NCBI RefSeq assembly: GCF_014205165.1
Contig: NZ_JACHMZ010000001.1
Span: forward strand, 7,112,501 to 7,176,500
Length of the DNA: 64,000 nucleotides
Reading direction: 5' to 3'
Source: Micromonospora carbonacea
Lineage (GTDB): Bacteria; Actinomycetota; Actinomycetes; Mycobacteriales; Micromonosporaceae
Made by a program: the position numbers and the translations under genes. How positions within the stretch are numbered: the stretch's first letter is position 1; each line of letters opens with the position of its first letter. Positions 27,879 through 37,589 of the stretch are shown piece by piece. Below the pieces are notes generated by a model. It was not told the DNA's origin. It searched no databases and worked only from the letters and a program-made list of their open reading frames with translations.

Positions 27879-28286
27879 TCAGTCGAAGAGCTCGCCGAGG
27901 AAACCGCCGTGGTGCTTCTTGCGGCGGTAGTGGCCGTGGTAGCCGTAGTGCGGTTGGCCGTGCCCGCCGTACGCGGGGGCGGGCGGCGGGTAGCCGTGCG
28001 TGGGCGGCGGGGGCGGAGGCGGGGGCACCGCGCCGTAGCCCGGCTGCTGCGGCTGGTGCGCGGGCGGCGGAGGCGGCGGGTAGGCGCCGGGCGCCTGGGC
28101 CGGCCGGGCCGGGTTCGGGGCGCCCGCCGACTGCTGCCGGTTCCAGTTCGCCTCGGCCTCGAACAGTTTCTCCAGTTCGCCGCGGTCGAGGAAGATCCCC
28201 CGACACTCGCCGCACTGGTCGATGACGACTCCGCTGCGCTCGTACTGGCGCATGTCTCCGTGACACTTGGGACAGGTGAGCTGCAT
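27879..28286 (-). CDS. TFIIB-type zinc-ribbon protein with a Pro/His/Tyr-rich tail
   Basis: A 135-aa protein. Residues 1-45 form a zinc ribbon of the zf-TFIIB type: CPKCHGDM and CGECRGIFLDRGELEKL. The rest is low-complexity with polyproline runs and GYHGHYRRKKHHGGFLGELFD at the end. Function unknown; small proteins of this plan are common in actinomycetes. The final His-rich segment could bind metal or nucleic acid. Confidence 0.8.
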   Translation of the reverse strand: MQLTCPKCHGDMRQYERSGVVIDQCGECRGIFLDRGELEKLFEAEANWNRQQSAGAPNPARPAQAPGAYPPPPPPAHQPQQPGYGAVPPPPPPPPTHGYPPPAPAYGGHGQPHYGYHGHYRRKKHHGGFLGELFD

Positions 28287-28308
28287 TACCCGAAGGTACC
28301 CGGTGAAG

Positions 28309-28944
28309 TCACCCGATTGCCGCGAGCGCGTCGGTCACCTCGTCGTCGGACACCTCGTGGAAGTCGAAGTAGTAGGCGCCGACCGCGCCGAAGTCGGCGG
28401 GCCGCTCGGCGCAGACGACCTCGTCGGCCTCGGCGGCGAGCATCTCGTACGCCTGCTGCGAGCCGACGGGCACCGCGACGACCACCCGGCGGGCCCCGAG
28501 GCGTCGGGCCACCTGGACGGCGGCGCGGGCGGTGGCCCCGGTGGCGAGGCCGTCGTCAACGATGACGGCGGTCCGGCCGGTCAGGTCGAGCGGGGGCCGT
28601 CCGGCCCGGTAACGGCGTTCGCGGCGGTCCAGTTCCGCCTGCTCACGGCGCTGCACCTCGGCGACCTCCGCGGCGTCGAGCCGGGCGGCCACCGTCTCGT
28701 TGAGCACCCGCACGCCGTGGGGGCCGAGCGCGCCGAAGGCGACCTCGGGGGCCAGGGGCAGGCCGAGCTTGCGGACCACCAGCACGTCGAGGGGGACGCC
28801 GAGCCGCCCGGCGACGACCCGGGCCACGGGCACGCCGCCCCGGACGAGCGCGAGCACGGTGACGTCGGAGCGCCCGACGAGGCCGGCGAGCCGGTCGGCG
28901 AGGACCCGGCCGGCGTCGTCCCGGTCGCGGAAGGTCGTCGTCAT
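28309..28944 (-). CDS. Phosphoribosyltransferase family protein
   Basis: A 211-aa protein of the type I PRTase fold. The PRPP-binding loop VIVDDGLATGATARAA is intact, and LALVRGGVPVARVVA with VVRKLGLPLAPEVAFG matches the group of phosphoribosyltransferases often found near stress genes. The nucleobase or other acceptor is unknown. It is 22 bp upstream of the zinc-ribbon gene on the same strand, so they may be co-transcribed. Confidence 0.85.
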   Translation of the reverse strand: MTTTFRDRDDAGRVLADRLAGLVGRSDVTVLALVRGGVPVARVVAGRLGVPLDVLVVRKLGLPLAPEVAFGALGPHGVRVLNETVAARLDAAEVAEVQRREQAELDRRERRYRAGRPPLDLTGRTAVIVDDGLATGATARAAVQVARRLGARRVVVAVPVGSQQAYEMLAAEADEVVCAERPADFGAVGAYYFDFHEVSDDEVTDALAAIG

Positions 28945-29003
28945 GTCTCAGGTGTACGCCGTGCCGGCCGACCGCGCCGGCCGTCGGGGGCGAAGCCCCC
29001 CGG

Positions 29004-30329
29004 TCAGGGGGCGGCGGGGGCCGGCGCGGGGCGGGGCAGGGCGGGTGCCCAGGCCAGCAGGGCGACCGGGTAGAGCAGGTAGCCGAAGCGGGTGGTGGGC
29101 ATCAGCAGGATCGCTGCGAGCAGCCCGTACCCGCAGATCAGGGCGGCGGCGGTGGCCGTGCGGGGCGGGCGGCGCAGGAGCCGGACGGCGATGGCGGCCC
29201 CAGCGGCGACGAGCAGCGCGGCGGCGGCGACCCGGCCGCCGGGCAGGGTGGTGGTGATCAGGTGACCCGGAAACGGGGACTGCGCCGGGCTGGTGACCAG
29301 GCCGTGCCCGAGCGGGAAGCGCAGCACGTTCTCGACCAGCGCGTCGCGGTCGACGAGTAGGGCGGGCAGCAGGGCGAGGGCCGGCAGGCCGAGCGCGCCG
29401 GCGGCGAGCCGCCCGGCGCGGCGGTGGGTGGCCGCCCAGGCGATCAGCACGAGGGCGACCGGCCAGGCGAAGAGCTTCAGCGCGCCCGCCGCGCCGACGG
29501 CGAGGCCGGCGCGGCCCGGCCGGCCGGTGGCGGCGAGGGCGAGGGCCAGCAGGCAGGCGGCGAGCACCGGCAGGTCGTCGCCGCCGGTGGCGAGGGTGAG
29601 GGCGCAGACCGGCAGCACGGTCGCCGCCTGGAACCCGCGCAGCACGGTCGCCGCCCGGTCGCCGCCGCCGGCCGGATCCCCGGCGGTCGGGGTGTCGGCG
29701 GCGGTCGGGGCTCCGGTGCGCAGGACGCGCACCGCGAGGGCGAGGAGCAGCGCGGTGGCGACCGCGAACCAGACGCGGGCGTCGGTCCACCAGCCGTCCG
29801 CGACGGCGCGCGGCAGCCCGAACAGGGCCATGCCCGGCTGGTACGGGGTGTAGCCGAGCAGCCGCTCGTCGGCGGGGAGCGCGGCGATCGCGTCGTGCCC
29901 GAGGTAGGGCGTGCCGGTCTCGACGAGGCGGTTGCCGCTGTGCTCGACGACGACCACCTCCTCCTGCGCACGGTCGGTGCGGCCGGCGGCCCGCTGCGCG
30001 CTCTGCGCCAGCAGCGGCAGCAGCGTGGTGGTGGCCCAGGCCAGCCCGGTGACCGTCCAGCGGGCCGGCAGGGCGGCGAGCGCCGCGGCGGCGTCCCGGC
30101 GGCGGGCGGCGAGTTGGCCGGCGACGGCGAGCGCGGCGACCAGGTAGCCGAACGCGGCGATGCTCCCCCAGGCGCGGTGCGGCGGCAGGGTGGAGGTGGC
30201 GGCGGTGACGGCCGCGAACGCGGCGGAGGCAGCGTAGAGGCCGAGGTCGAGGGCGAGGCCGCCGGCGGCCCGGTCGACCCTGCGCCACGGTGCGGGGGCA
30301 CGGGCGGCCCGGTCGGCGGCGGCGGTCAC
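29004..30329 (-). CDS. GT-C-type integral membrane protein
   Basis: A 441-aa protein with about ten to twelve hydrophobic helices and few soluble loops. A YLGHDAIAALPADERLLGYTPYQPGMALFG loop occupies the place of the first periplasmic loop in GT87/DUF2029 proteins. It probably transfers a sugar from a polyprenyl carrier; specific substrate unknown. Its start overlaps the stop of the GGDEF-EAL gene by 4 bp, so c-di-GMP turnover and this enzyme are produced together. Confidence 0.6.
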   Translation of the reverse strand: MTAAADRAARAPAPWRRVDRAAGGLALDLGLYAASAAFAAVTAATSTLPPHRAWGSIAAFGYLVAALAVAGQLAARRRDAAAALAALPARWTVTGLAWATTTLLPLLAQSAQRAAGRTDRAQEEVVVVEHSGNRLVETGTPYLGHDAIAALPADERLLGYTPYQPGMALFGLPRAVADGWWTDARVWFAVATALLLALAVRVLRTGAPTAADTPTAGDPAGGGDRAATVLRGFQAATVLPVCALTLATGGDDLPVLAACLLALALAATGRPGRAGLAVGAAGALKLFAWPVALVLIAWAATHRRAGRLAAGALGLPALALLPALLVDRDALVENVLRFPLGHGLVTSPAQSPFPGHLITTTLPGGRVAAAALLVAAGAAIAVRLLRRPPRTATAAALICGYGLLAAILLMPTTRFGYLLYPVALLAWAPALPRPAPAPAAP

Positions 30330-32869
30330 GCGGGCAAGTGTGGCAGACGCTCTCCCCGGCTGCGCCCGCCCTGCCGTCGCCCGGCGGGGAGCCGGACCAC
30401 GGTGCCCGCGTCGTGCAGCGGCGGGGCGAGGGTGCCGGTGCGGCCGCCGAAGCCGCGGTGCAGGGTGGACAGGAGCGTGCCGGCCGGCACCGGCCGGCCG
30501 AAGAGGTGGCCCTGCCCGGCGGTGCAGCCCAGCTCCCAGAGGGCACGGCGCTGTGGTTCGCTCTCCACCCCCTCGGCGACGACGGTGAGCCCGAGGCTGC
30601 GGCCGAGGTCGAGGGTGGACCGGATGACGGCGGCGGCCTCGGCGGACCCCTCCATGGCCGACACGAAGCTGCGGTCGATCTTGAGCTCGTGGACGGGGAT
30701 GCGGGAGAGCAGGGACAGCGAGGAGTAGCCGGTGCCGAAGTCGTCCAGGGCCAGCCGGACGCCCTCGTCGCGCAGCCGGCTGAGCACCCGGTCGACCACG
30801 TCGAGCTGGCTGAGGGTCAGCGTCTCGGTCAGTTCCAGGACCAGCCGGTCCGGCGGCAGGTCGTGGGCGCGCAGCCGGGCCAGCACGGAGCTGGGGAAGC
30901 GGGCGTCGAGGAGGCTGCGCGGCGACACGTTGACCGCCACCGGCAGGTCGAAGCCGGCGTCGCGCCAGCTGTTGGCGGCGATGAGCGCCTGGTCGAGGAT
31001 CGCCTCGGCGAACGCGGGGAGCAGGCCGGAGCGCTCGACGGCCTCCAGGAAGCGCAGCGGGTCGATCACGCCGTGCACCGGGTGGTGCCAGCGCGCCAGC
31101 GCCTCCGCGCTGGTCACCTCGCCGGTGCCGAGGTCGACGATGGGCTGGAAGTTGACGGTGAACTCCTGGTCGGCGACGGCCCGGGGCAGCTCACCGCCGA
31201 GGGTGAGCCGGCCGAGGTCGGCGGTGTCCCGGGTCGACGCGTAGGTGGCGATGCGCTGGCCGGCGCGCTTCGCCTGGTACATCGCGACGTCGGCGCGGCG
31301 CAGCAGCTCGGGCATGCCGCCGCTGGCCGGGGCGATGGCGATGCCGCCGCTGGCCTCCACGCTGATCCGCATGCCGTCGAGGTCGAGGGGCTCGTGCAGC
31401 GCGGCGAGCAGGGCCTCGGTGCGGTGTGCGGCCACCGCCGGGGCGGGCAGGCCGCGCAGGAGCACGGCGAACTCGTCGCCGCCGAGGCGGGCCACCAGGT
31501 CGCCGCCCTGGGCGGCGCCGCGCAGCCGGTCGGCGACCTGGAGGAGCACCTGGTCGCCGGCGGCGTGGCCGAGGGTGTCGTTGACCTCCTTGAAGTGGTT
31601 GAGGTCGATCAGCACGAGCGCGGTCACCCCGTCGGCGTGCCGGGCGTTGAGCTGCTCGCTGCCCTGGTCCAGCAGGTGCCGCCGGTTGGCCAGGCCGGTG
31701 AGGGTGTCGTGGGTCGCCGCGTACGCGTGCTCGTTGGCGACGCGGGCCAGCTCGGCGTACGCCTGGGCGTTGCGGACGGCGGTGCACAGCGCCGAGGTGA
31801 AGGTGCGCAGGGTGTACTGCTCGCGTTCGGAGAACCGGACGGGGCCCCGGAACCGCAGGCGGAGGGTGCCGACGTCGACGGTGCGGTCGTGCCCCTCCAG
31901 GCGGGCGGAGATCACCGAACCCTCGGTCGGGCCGCCGGGGCCGGTCGGCCCGTCGTAGGTGAGGGTGCCGGCGGAGCCGCGGACCGTCCGGCCCGTCCCG
32001 CGCAGGGAGATCTCCACCTCGTCGGCGGAGAACAGCTCGGCGGCCTGGGTGACGGCGGTGGTGAGGACCTTGTCGAGGTCGACGACGTTGAGCGCGTCGG
32101 TGGTGCGGGCCAGCCGTTGCCACGCCTGCTGCTCGGTGCGGGTGCGGACCCGGTTGGAGTAGAGCAGGTGCAGGCTCAGCACCAGGGGCGGGACGGCGAG
32201 GAGCAGGCGGCTGTCGGCCCGGAGGATGAAGACGGTGCCGACGATCACCAGGAGCCGGGCGGCGGCGGTGGCGGCCCGCAGGCCCCAGTCCTCCCGGAAC
32301 AGGTCGCGCAGCCGCTCGCCGGTCGCCATCGCGATGACCGGGAGGGTGACCAGCTCGTCGAGGACCACGGCCGCCAGGTAGGCGACGGAGAGCGGCAGGA
32401 CGAGGTGGACGAGCAGGTCGTCGCCGGTGCGCCAGCCGGCGGCGTGCAGGACCGTCCCCGCGACGGCCGCGACGAGCGTGTTCTTGCCGATGCCGAACAG
32501 CGTCTTGAGCGTGGTCTTCCGGTCCAGCCAGGTGGTGATCGCGATGCTGAGGGCGGTGGCGAGGACCACCACGGGGGTGGGGGCGACGGCGAGGCCGATG
32601 AGGATGGCGGTCTCGGTCCAGGCGATGTCGTGGTTGGTGGCTCTGATCCGGACCCGGACCTTCACCGTGACGCCGATGGCGACCAGCGAGACGAGCGCCG
32701 CCCAGAGCGCCAGGTTACCGGGGTCGCCCCCCGCCAGGAGCTGGTTCGTGGAGACGACGAGGGCGGCGGACGCGCAAACGACGACGAGACCGACTAGCGA
32801 CTGGAGTCGCCGATCGGTCTCGGTCCGTCGATTCGTCGGAGCGGCCACCCATCGTCCTCGCGTTGTCAC
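30326..32869 (-). CDS. Membrane-bound GGDEF-EAL protein (c-di-GMP cyclase/phosphodiesterase)
   Basis: An 847-aa signalling protein. Several transmembrane helices fill residues 20-210, then a GAF-like region (QAWQRLARTTDALNVVDLDK onward), a GGDEF domain with intact ARLGGDEFAVLL, and an EAL domain with SAEALARWHHP, LELTETL, ALDDFGTGYSSLSLL and KIDRSFV. Both active sites look intact, so it could make and degrade c-di-GMP, with the membrane part as sensor. The start is GTG at 32869. It is coupled to the GT-C protein downstream. Confidence 0.93.
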   Translation of the reverse strand: MTTRGRWVAAPTNRRTETDRRLQSLVGLVVVCASAALVVSTNQLLAGGDPGNLALWAALVSLVAIGVTVKVRVRIRATNHDIAWTETAILIGLAVAPTPVVVLATALSIAITTWLDRKTTLKTLFGIGKNTLVAAVAGTVLHAAGWRTGDDLLVHLVLPLSVAYLAAVVLDELVTLPVIAMATGERLRDLFREDWGLRAATAAARLLVIVGTVFILRADSRLLLAVPPLVLSLHLLYSNRVRTRTEQQAWQRLARTTDALNVVDLDKVLTTAVTQAAELFSADEVEISLRGTGRTVRGSAGTLTYDGPTGPGGPTEGSVISARLEGHDRTVDVGTLRLRFRGPVRFSEREQYTLRTFTSALCTAVRNAQAYAELARVANEHAYAATHDTLTGLANRRHLLDQGSEQLNARHADGVTALVLIDLNHFKEVNDTLGHAAGDQVLLQVADRLRGAAQGGDLVARLGGDEFAVLLRGLPAPAVAAHRTEALLAALHEPLDLDGMRISVEASGGIAIAPASGGMPELLRRADVAMYQAKRAGQRIATYASTRDTADLGRLTLGGELPRAVADQEFTVNFQPIVDLGTGEVTSAEALARWHHPVHGVIDPLRFLEAVERSGLLPAFAEAILDQALIAANSWRDAGFDLPVAVNVSPRSLLDARFPSSVLARLRAHDLPPDRLVLELTETLTLSQLDVVDRVLSRLRDEGVRLALDDFGTGYSSLSLLSRIPVHELKIDRSFVSAMEGSAEAAAVIRSTLDLGRSLGLTVVAEGVESEPQRRALWELGCTAGQGHLFGRPVPAGTLLSTLHRGFGGRTGTLAPPLHDAGTVVRLPAGRRQGGRSRGERLPHLPA

Positions 32870-33445
32870 CGATGGCTATGCGTTCCTCAGGGTACTGGCC
32901 TTTATCCGCTCCGAGAAGTGCCCTCAACTCCACTCGTGCGACTTCATCACAGCCCCCACCCTTTCTGTCGTTCCTGTCCGACGAACGAGAGCTTAAGGCG
33001 GTGGACGTCCAATTCTGTACTGATAAATGTCGGTATGCGCAATATAAGCCAACCTGGGGATGATTTGTCACTTTGTGTTTACGGGACCTGTGCGGAGCGC
33101 TCTACAGGTAATTGCGTCGCGCTTGTCAGTTCTGTGTCGCGCGGCCACGTGGTCGGCAAAGAGTACGGCTCGTCCCCGTACCCAGTCTGGTGAGGTCCGC
33201 CTCCCGGTTCATCCCCGCTTCGGGTTCTTCTCTCCTGGTAGGTCCCGAATCGGCGGGGTGCGCGGCCACGCCGTGACGCGCCGGGACGGACCGACTCCCG
33301 ACAGTCGCCCGGATTGACCCGGGCGGGGAAACGCCGCCCCGCCGACGCAATTCCTTTGGCTCCGGGTGCCCGTCCACGGTGCCGCACCGCGTGCCCGCCG
33401 AAGGTGGGACCGGGGCCGGGCGTACCGAAGGATAGGCTCGCGACC
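32870..33445. other. Long lower-GC intergenic region before moaC
   Basis: About 575 bp between the divergent GGDEF-EAL and moaC genes, clearly AT-richer between about 32985 and 33130. No gene, tRNA or convincing riboswitch was found. It must hold the GGDEF-EAL promoter; moaC seems to be driven from the TAGGCT box at 33433. Confidence 0.45.
33433..33438 (+). promoter_or_regulatory. -10 box for a leaderless moaC transcript
   Basis: TAGGCT ends 7 nt before the moaC GTG. The same TAGGCT precedes moeA (34462-34467). No Shine-Dalgarno is present at either start. Confidence 0.5.
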
Positions 33446-33937
33446 GTGACGGATCCCGCCCAGCTCACCCACGTCGACGCGGCGGGCGCGGCCCGCATGG
33501 TCGACGTCTCCGCCAAGGCGGTCTCCGGCCGGCTCGCCGTGGCCGCCGGCCGGCTGCGGACCACCGCCGAGGTGGTCGACCTGCTGCGCCGCGACGGGCT
33601 GCCCAAGGGCGACGCGCTCGCCGTGGGCCGGCTCGCCGGCATCATGGGGGCCAAGCGGACCCCGGACCTGATCCCGCTCTGCCACCCGATCGCGCTGCAC
33701 GGCGTGACCGTCGACCTCGCGCTCACCGACGACACCGTCGAGATCACCGCCACCGCGCGGACCGCCGACCGCACGGGCGTGGAGATGGAGGCGCTGACCG
33801 CCGTCGCGGTCGCCGGCCTCGCCCTGGTCGACATGGTCAAGGCGGTCGACCCGGCGGCGTCGGTCGACGCGGTGCGGGTGCTCCGCAAGGAGGGCGGCAA
33901 GACGGGCCTGTGGCAGCGGCCGGCGGACCGGCCGTGA
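33446..33937 (+). CDS. moaC: Cyclic pyranopterin monophosphate synthase
   Basis: A 163-aa enzyme of molybdenum cofactor synthesis, acting with MoaA to convert GTP to cyclic pyranopterin monophosphate. Family motifs are clear: MVDVSAKAVSGRLAVAAG, KRTPDLIPLCHPI and TGVEMEALTAVAVAGLALVDM. GTG at 33446 reproduces the family N-terminus. It overlaps the following mog gene by 4 bp (GTGA). Confidence 0.95.
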   Translation: MTDPAQLTHVDAAGAARMVDVSAKAVSGRLAVAAGRLRTTAEVVDLLRRDGLPKGDALAVGRLAGIMGAKRTPDLIPLCHPIALHGVTVDLALTDDTVEITATARTADRTGVEMEALTAVAVAGLALVDMVKAVDPAASVDAVRVLRKEGGKTGLWQRPADRP

Positions 33938-34404
33938 TCCGCGCCCGGGTGGTGGTCGCCTCCAACCGCGCGTCGGCCGGGGTCTACGCCGACACCAGCG
34001 GCCCGCTGCTCGTCGCCGGCCTGCGCGAGCTGGGCTGCCAGGTCGACGACCCGGTGGTGGTGCCCGACGGCGAACCGGTCGGCGCGGCGCTGCGGGCCGC
34101 CCTGGCCGACGGGGTCGACGTGGTGCTGACCAGCGGCGGCACCGGGATCAACCCGACCGACCGCACCCCCGACGTGACCCGAGCGCTGCTCGACCACGAG
34201 ATCCCCGGCATCGCCGAGGCGATCCGGGCGCACAGCCGGGACCGGGTGCCGACGGCGGCGCTGTCCCGGGGCGTCGCCGGGGTCGTCGGCCGGATGCTGG
34301 TCGTCAACCTGCCCGGCTCCACCGGCGGCGCCCGCGACGGGCTCGCCGTCCTCGGCCCGATCCTCGCCCACGCCGTCGACCAGCTCCGCGGCGGCGACCA
34401 CTGA
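33934..34404 (+). CDS. mog: Molybdopterin adenylyltransferase (MogA/MoaB type)
   Basis: A 156-aa MogA/MoaB-type protein that adenylates molybdopterin before metal insertion. The signature TSGGTGINPTDRTPD is present, with LVVNLPGSTGGARDGL near the end. Its GTG overlaps the moaC stop, so the two are coupled. moeA follows 69 bp later. Confidence 0.92.
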   Translation: MIRARVVVASNRASAGVYADTSGPLLVAGLRELGCQVDDPVVVPDGEPVGAALRAALADGVDVVLTSGGTGINPTDRTPDVTRALLDHEIPGIAEAIRAHSRDRVPTAALSRGVAGVVGRMLVVNLPGSTGGARDGLAVLGPILAHAVDQLRGGDH

Positions 34405-34473
34405 GCGACCGGCACCCGGGACGGCGCGGCCACTGGCCGGGTGGGTCCCGCCGGCCGACGATAGGCTCGGCCG

Positions 34474-35736
34474 GTGAGCACGGAAACCGCGTCCGCCGCG
34501 GAGCAGGTCGCCGTACCGCCGCCGGCCGGCTGGGAGGAGGCCCGCTCCCGGGTGTACGCCGTCGGCCTCGCCGCCGCGCTGCCCGCCGTCGGCCGGCCGC
34601 TCGCCGAGACCGACGGGCACACCCTCGCCGAGCCGCTGACCACCCGCACCGACCTGCCCGCCTTCCCCACCTCCAGCGTGGACGGCTGGGCGGTGCGCGG
34701 GGACGGGCCGTGGCGGGTCGTCGGCCGGGTGCTGGCCGGTGGCAGCCCGGCCCCGCTGACCGACGACGGCACCACCGTCGAGATCGCCACCGGCGCGATG
34801 GTGCCCGAGGGGGTCACCGCGATCCTGCGGGTCGAGGAGTCCACCCGCACCGCCGACGGCCGGGTCGCCGGCACCCCCCGGCCGACCCCGGAGTGGCGCG
34901 AGCCCGGCGAGGAGGCACGCGCCGGTGAGGAGCTGCTCCCGGCGGGCACCCCGGTCGACCCGGCGGTGATCGGCCTCGCCGCCTCCTGCGGCCACGACAC
35001 GCTGCGGGTCCGCCGGCCGCCCCGCGCCGCGCTGCTGGTCTTCGGCGACGAGCTGTTGACGTCGGGGCCGCCGGCCGCCGGCCGTGTCCGGGACGCCCTC
35101 GGGCCGGCCGTGCCGGCGTGGCTGCGCCGGTACGGCTGCCAGGTGCGCCCGGCCGACGTCGTCGGCCCGGTGGCGGACACCCTGCCGGCGCACGTGGCGG
35201 CCCTGCGCGCGGCGCTGGCCACCGCCGACCTGGTCTGCACCACCGGCGGCACGATGCACGGCCCGGTCGACCACCTGCACCCCACCCTGGAGGCGCTCGG
35301 CGCGGACTACGTGGTCAACACGGTCGCCGTCCGCCCCGGGTTCCCGATGCTGCTGGCCCGGCTGGTCGACCCGGACGGCCGGGTCCGCTTCGTCGCCGGC
35401 CTGCCCGGCAACCCGCAGTCCGCGATCGTCGCGATCGTCTCGCTGGTCGCGCCGCTGCTGGCGGGCCTACAGGGCCGGCCGATGCCGGTGCTGCCGCACG
35501 CCACGCTGGCCGACGCGGTGCCGGGGCGCGGCGACCACACCCACCTCGCCCTGGTCCGGCTGGACCGGGCCGCCGGCACCGCCCACCCGGTCCGGCACGT
35601 CGGGTCGGCGATGCTGCGCGGGCTGGCCGGCGCGGACGGCTTCGCGGTCATCCGCCCGGGCACGACCGGCGAGCCGGGCGCGCGGGTGCCGGTCGTGCCG
35701 CTGCCCCTGCTGCCCGGGGAGCGGTCGTGTCCGTGA
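34474..35736 (+). CDS. moeA: Molybdopterin molybdenumtransferase
   Basis: A 420-aa enzyme inserting molybdate into adenylated molybdopterin. The order is typical: N-terminal LPAFPTSSVDGWAVRG, IATGAMVPEGVTAILRVEE, the MoCF domain with TTGGTMHGPVDHLHPTL, GLPGNPQSA and a C-terminal beta domain. GTG at 34474 lies 6 nt after TAGGCT (34462-34467), implying a second, leaderless promoter within the cluster. Confidence 0.94.
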   Translation: MSTETASAAEQVAVPPPAGWEEARSRVYAVGLAAALPAVGRPLAETDGHTLAEPLTTRTDLPAFPTSSVDGWAVRGDGPWRVVGRVLAGGSPAPLTDDGTTVEIATGAMVPEGVTAILRVEESTRTADGRVAGTPRPTPEWREPGEEARAGEELLPAGTPVDPAVIGLAASCGHDTLRVRRPPRAALLVFGDELLTSGPPAAGRVRDALGPAVPAWLRRYGCQVRPADVVGPVADTLPAHVAALRAALATADLVCTTGGTMHGPVDHLHPTLEALGADYVVNTVAVRPGFPMLLARLVDPDGRVRFVAGLPGNPQSAIVAIVSLVAPLLAGLQGRPMPVLPHATLADAVPGRGDHTHLALVRLDRAAGTAHPVRHVGSAMLRGLAGADGFAVIRPGTTGEPGARVPVVPLPLLPGERSCP

Positions 35737-35749
35737 GGAGGGGCATCCG

Positions 35750-36181
35750 GTGACGATCGAGGAGTCGACGGTCTTCGGCACGGTCACCACCGCGCCGCTG
35801 GACCTGGCCGCGCACGAGGCGGCGGTCGCCGACCGGCGGGCCGGGGCGGTGGTGTCGTTCCAGGGCGTGGTCCGCGACCACGACCACGGCCGCGTGGTGC
35901 TCAGCCTGGAGTACGAGGGGCACCCGAACGCCGCCGCCGTGCTCCGGGAGGTCGCCGCCGAGATCGCCGCCGACCCCGACGTATACGCGGTCGCCGTGTC
36001 GCACCGCGTCGGCCCGCTCGCCATCGGCGACGCCGCCCTGGTGGCGGCGGTGAGCACCGCGCACCGGGCCGCCGCGTTCGCCGCCTGCGCCCGGCTCGTC
36101 GACGAGGTGAAGGCGCGGCTGCCGATCTGGAAGCGGCAGGTGTTCGCCGACGGCACCGAGGAGTGGGTCAACTGCCCCTGA
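35750..36181 (+). CDS. moaE: Molybdopterin synthase catalytic subunit
   Basis: A 143-aa subunit which with MoaD converts cyclic pyranopterin to molybdopterin. GAVVSFQGVVRDHDHGR, LEYEGHPNAAAVL and RLPIWKRQVFADGTEEWVN are family motifs, including the active-site Lys region. GTG at 35750 follows GAGGAGGGG. Its partner moaD is 13 kb away beside moaA. The 3' end overlaps the convergent GT87 gene by 14 bp. Confidence 0.94.
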   Translation: MTIEESTVFGTVTTAPLDLAAHEAAVADRRAGAVVSFQGVVRDHDHGRVVLSLEYEGHPNAAAVLREVAAEIAADPDVYAVAVSHRVGPLAIGDAALVAAVSTAHRAAAFAACARLVDEVKARLPIWKRQVFADGTEEWVNCP

Positions 36182-37589
36182 CGGCGTTCGCGGCGCGGCC
36201 GAACCGGTCGGCGTAGAAGGCCGGCTCGGCGCCCGGCCGCCACGGCAGCGCGGCGACCAGGACGATCAGCGCCACGGCCAGCGAGTTCTCCATCAGCGCG
36301 CCGAACAGGCCGTCCTGGTAGTGCGACACCTCGGGGAGCTGGTGCTCGTACGGCCAGATGGGCGAGATCAGGAACAGCAGGTAGAGCCCCACCGCCGCCG
36401 CGCCGTGCCGCAGGCCGGTCAGCGTCGGATACCAGATCGGCGGGCGCAGCCCGTTGACCCCGGGCAGCCCGCCGTAGGACGACGCCGGGCCGGTCCGCTG
36501 CGCCACGCCCCGGCTCGCCTCGCGGCGGCGCAGCGCGGCGTCGGCCAGCACGACGATCGCCGGGATGACCCAGACCAGGTGGTGCGACCAGGAGATCGGG
36601 CTGACCACGTTCGCGGTGAGGCCGACCAGGGTGAACGCGGTCAGCTCGTCGCCGTCGGCGCGCGCGCTGACGGCCCGGGACAGGCCGAGCGCGAGCACCA
36701 GCACCGAGAACGACAGCCAGAGCAGCCCGGGGGTCTCGATCGAGTCGTAGAGGCGGGCCAGCAGGCCGGCGAGGGACTGGTTGGGGGTCATGTCGGCCGC
36801 GCCGACCCGCTCGGTCTGCCAGAGCACGCCGCCGAAGTAGGCCCGCGACTCGGTGCCGACCAGCGCGAAGCCGGCGAGGGTCACCCCGATCGTGGTGCCG
36901 ACCGCCGTGGCCGCCGCACGCCACTGCCGGGTGATCACGAGGTACACGACGAAGAGCGCCGGGGTCAGCTTGACGGCGGTGGCCAGGCCGATGCCGACCC
37001 CGGCCCACGCCCCGCTGAACACGAACCGCCGCAGCGGCCCGGCCGCGTCGTCGAACCGGGTGCCCCGCCGGGCCCGCCAGCGCAGCCCGATCAGGTCGGC
37101 CATGATCAGGGCGAACAACAGCAGGTTGACCTGCCCGTAGCCGAGGGTCTCGCGCCCCGGTTCGAGGGCGATCGCCATCGGCGTCGCGATGCCCACCGTG
37201 TACCACAACGGCCAGCCCAGCCGGTCGACGATCGGCCGCAGCAGGCCGGCCAGGACGAGGGCCAGCGCGCCGATGCTGGCCAGCGCGTTCAGCCAGCCGG
37301 CGACGTTGACGGGCACCAGCGCCATGGGGAGCATCACCAGCGCCCCGAACGGGGGGTAGGTGAAGCCGAGCGTGGTGGAGGGGGCGATGAACTCGTACAG
37401 CTCGTTGCCGTTCGCCCACCACACCACCGCGCCGTGGTAGATCTTCATGTCGAAGAAGTTGTAGGGCCGCCCGAAGGCGCCGATCGCGAGCCACGCCGCG
37501 TACGCGACGGTGGCGATCACACCGGCGCGCACCGCCGTCCTGCGGTCGATCCCACGGGTCGCGCGACGGACCGGGGCGAGGCGGTCCAT
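36168..37589 (-). CDS. GT87/DUF2029 mannosyltransferase-like membrane protein
   Basis: About 473 aa with ten or more transmembrane helices. The first periplasmic loop NFFDMKIYHGAVVWWANG holds an Asp typical of the PimE/GT87 group of polyprenyl-phosphomannose-dependent alpha-mannosyltransferases; TYPPFGALVMLPMALVP and NGSLAGLL-like (NQSLAGLL) motifs also match. It may act in phosphatidylinositol mannoside or lipomannan synthesis, which would connect to ino1. The start is uncertain: ATG at 37589 is used, with GTG at 37613 also possible. Confidence 0.75.
   Translation of the reverse strand: MDRLAPVRRATRGIDRRTAVRAGVIATVAYAAWLAIGAFGRPYNFFDMKIYHGAVVWWANGNELYEFIAPSTTLGFTYPPFGALVMLPMALVPVNVAGWLNALASIGALALVLAGLLRPIVDRLGWPLWYTVGIATPMAIALEPGRETLGYGQVNLLLFALIMADLIGLRWRARRGTRFDDAAGPLRRFVFSGAWAGVGIGLATAVKLTPALFVVYLVITRQWRAAATAVGTTIGVTLAGFALVGTESRAYFGGVLWQTERVGAADMTPNQSLAGLLARLYDSIETPGLLWLSFSVLVLALGLSRAVSARADGDELTAFTLVGLTANVVSPISWSHHLVWVIPAIVVLADAALRRREASRGVAQRTGPASSYGGLPGVNGLRPPIWYPTLTGLRHGAAAVGLYLLFLISPIWPYEHQLPEVSHYQDGLFGALMENSLAVALIVLVAALPWRPGAEPAFYADRFGRAANAVRGS

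Noticed and set aside
32985..33445. Molybdenum cofactor riboswitch upstream of moaC
   Set aside because: The region is AT-richer but no conserved stem set could be built, and moaC appears to start leaderless at 33446.
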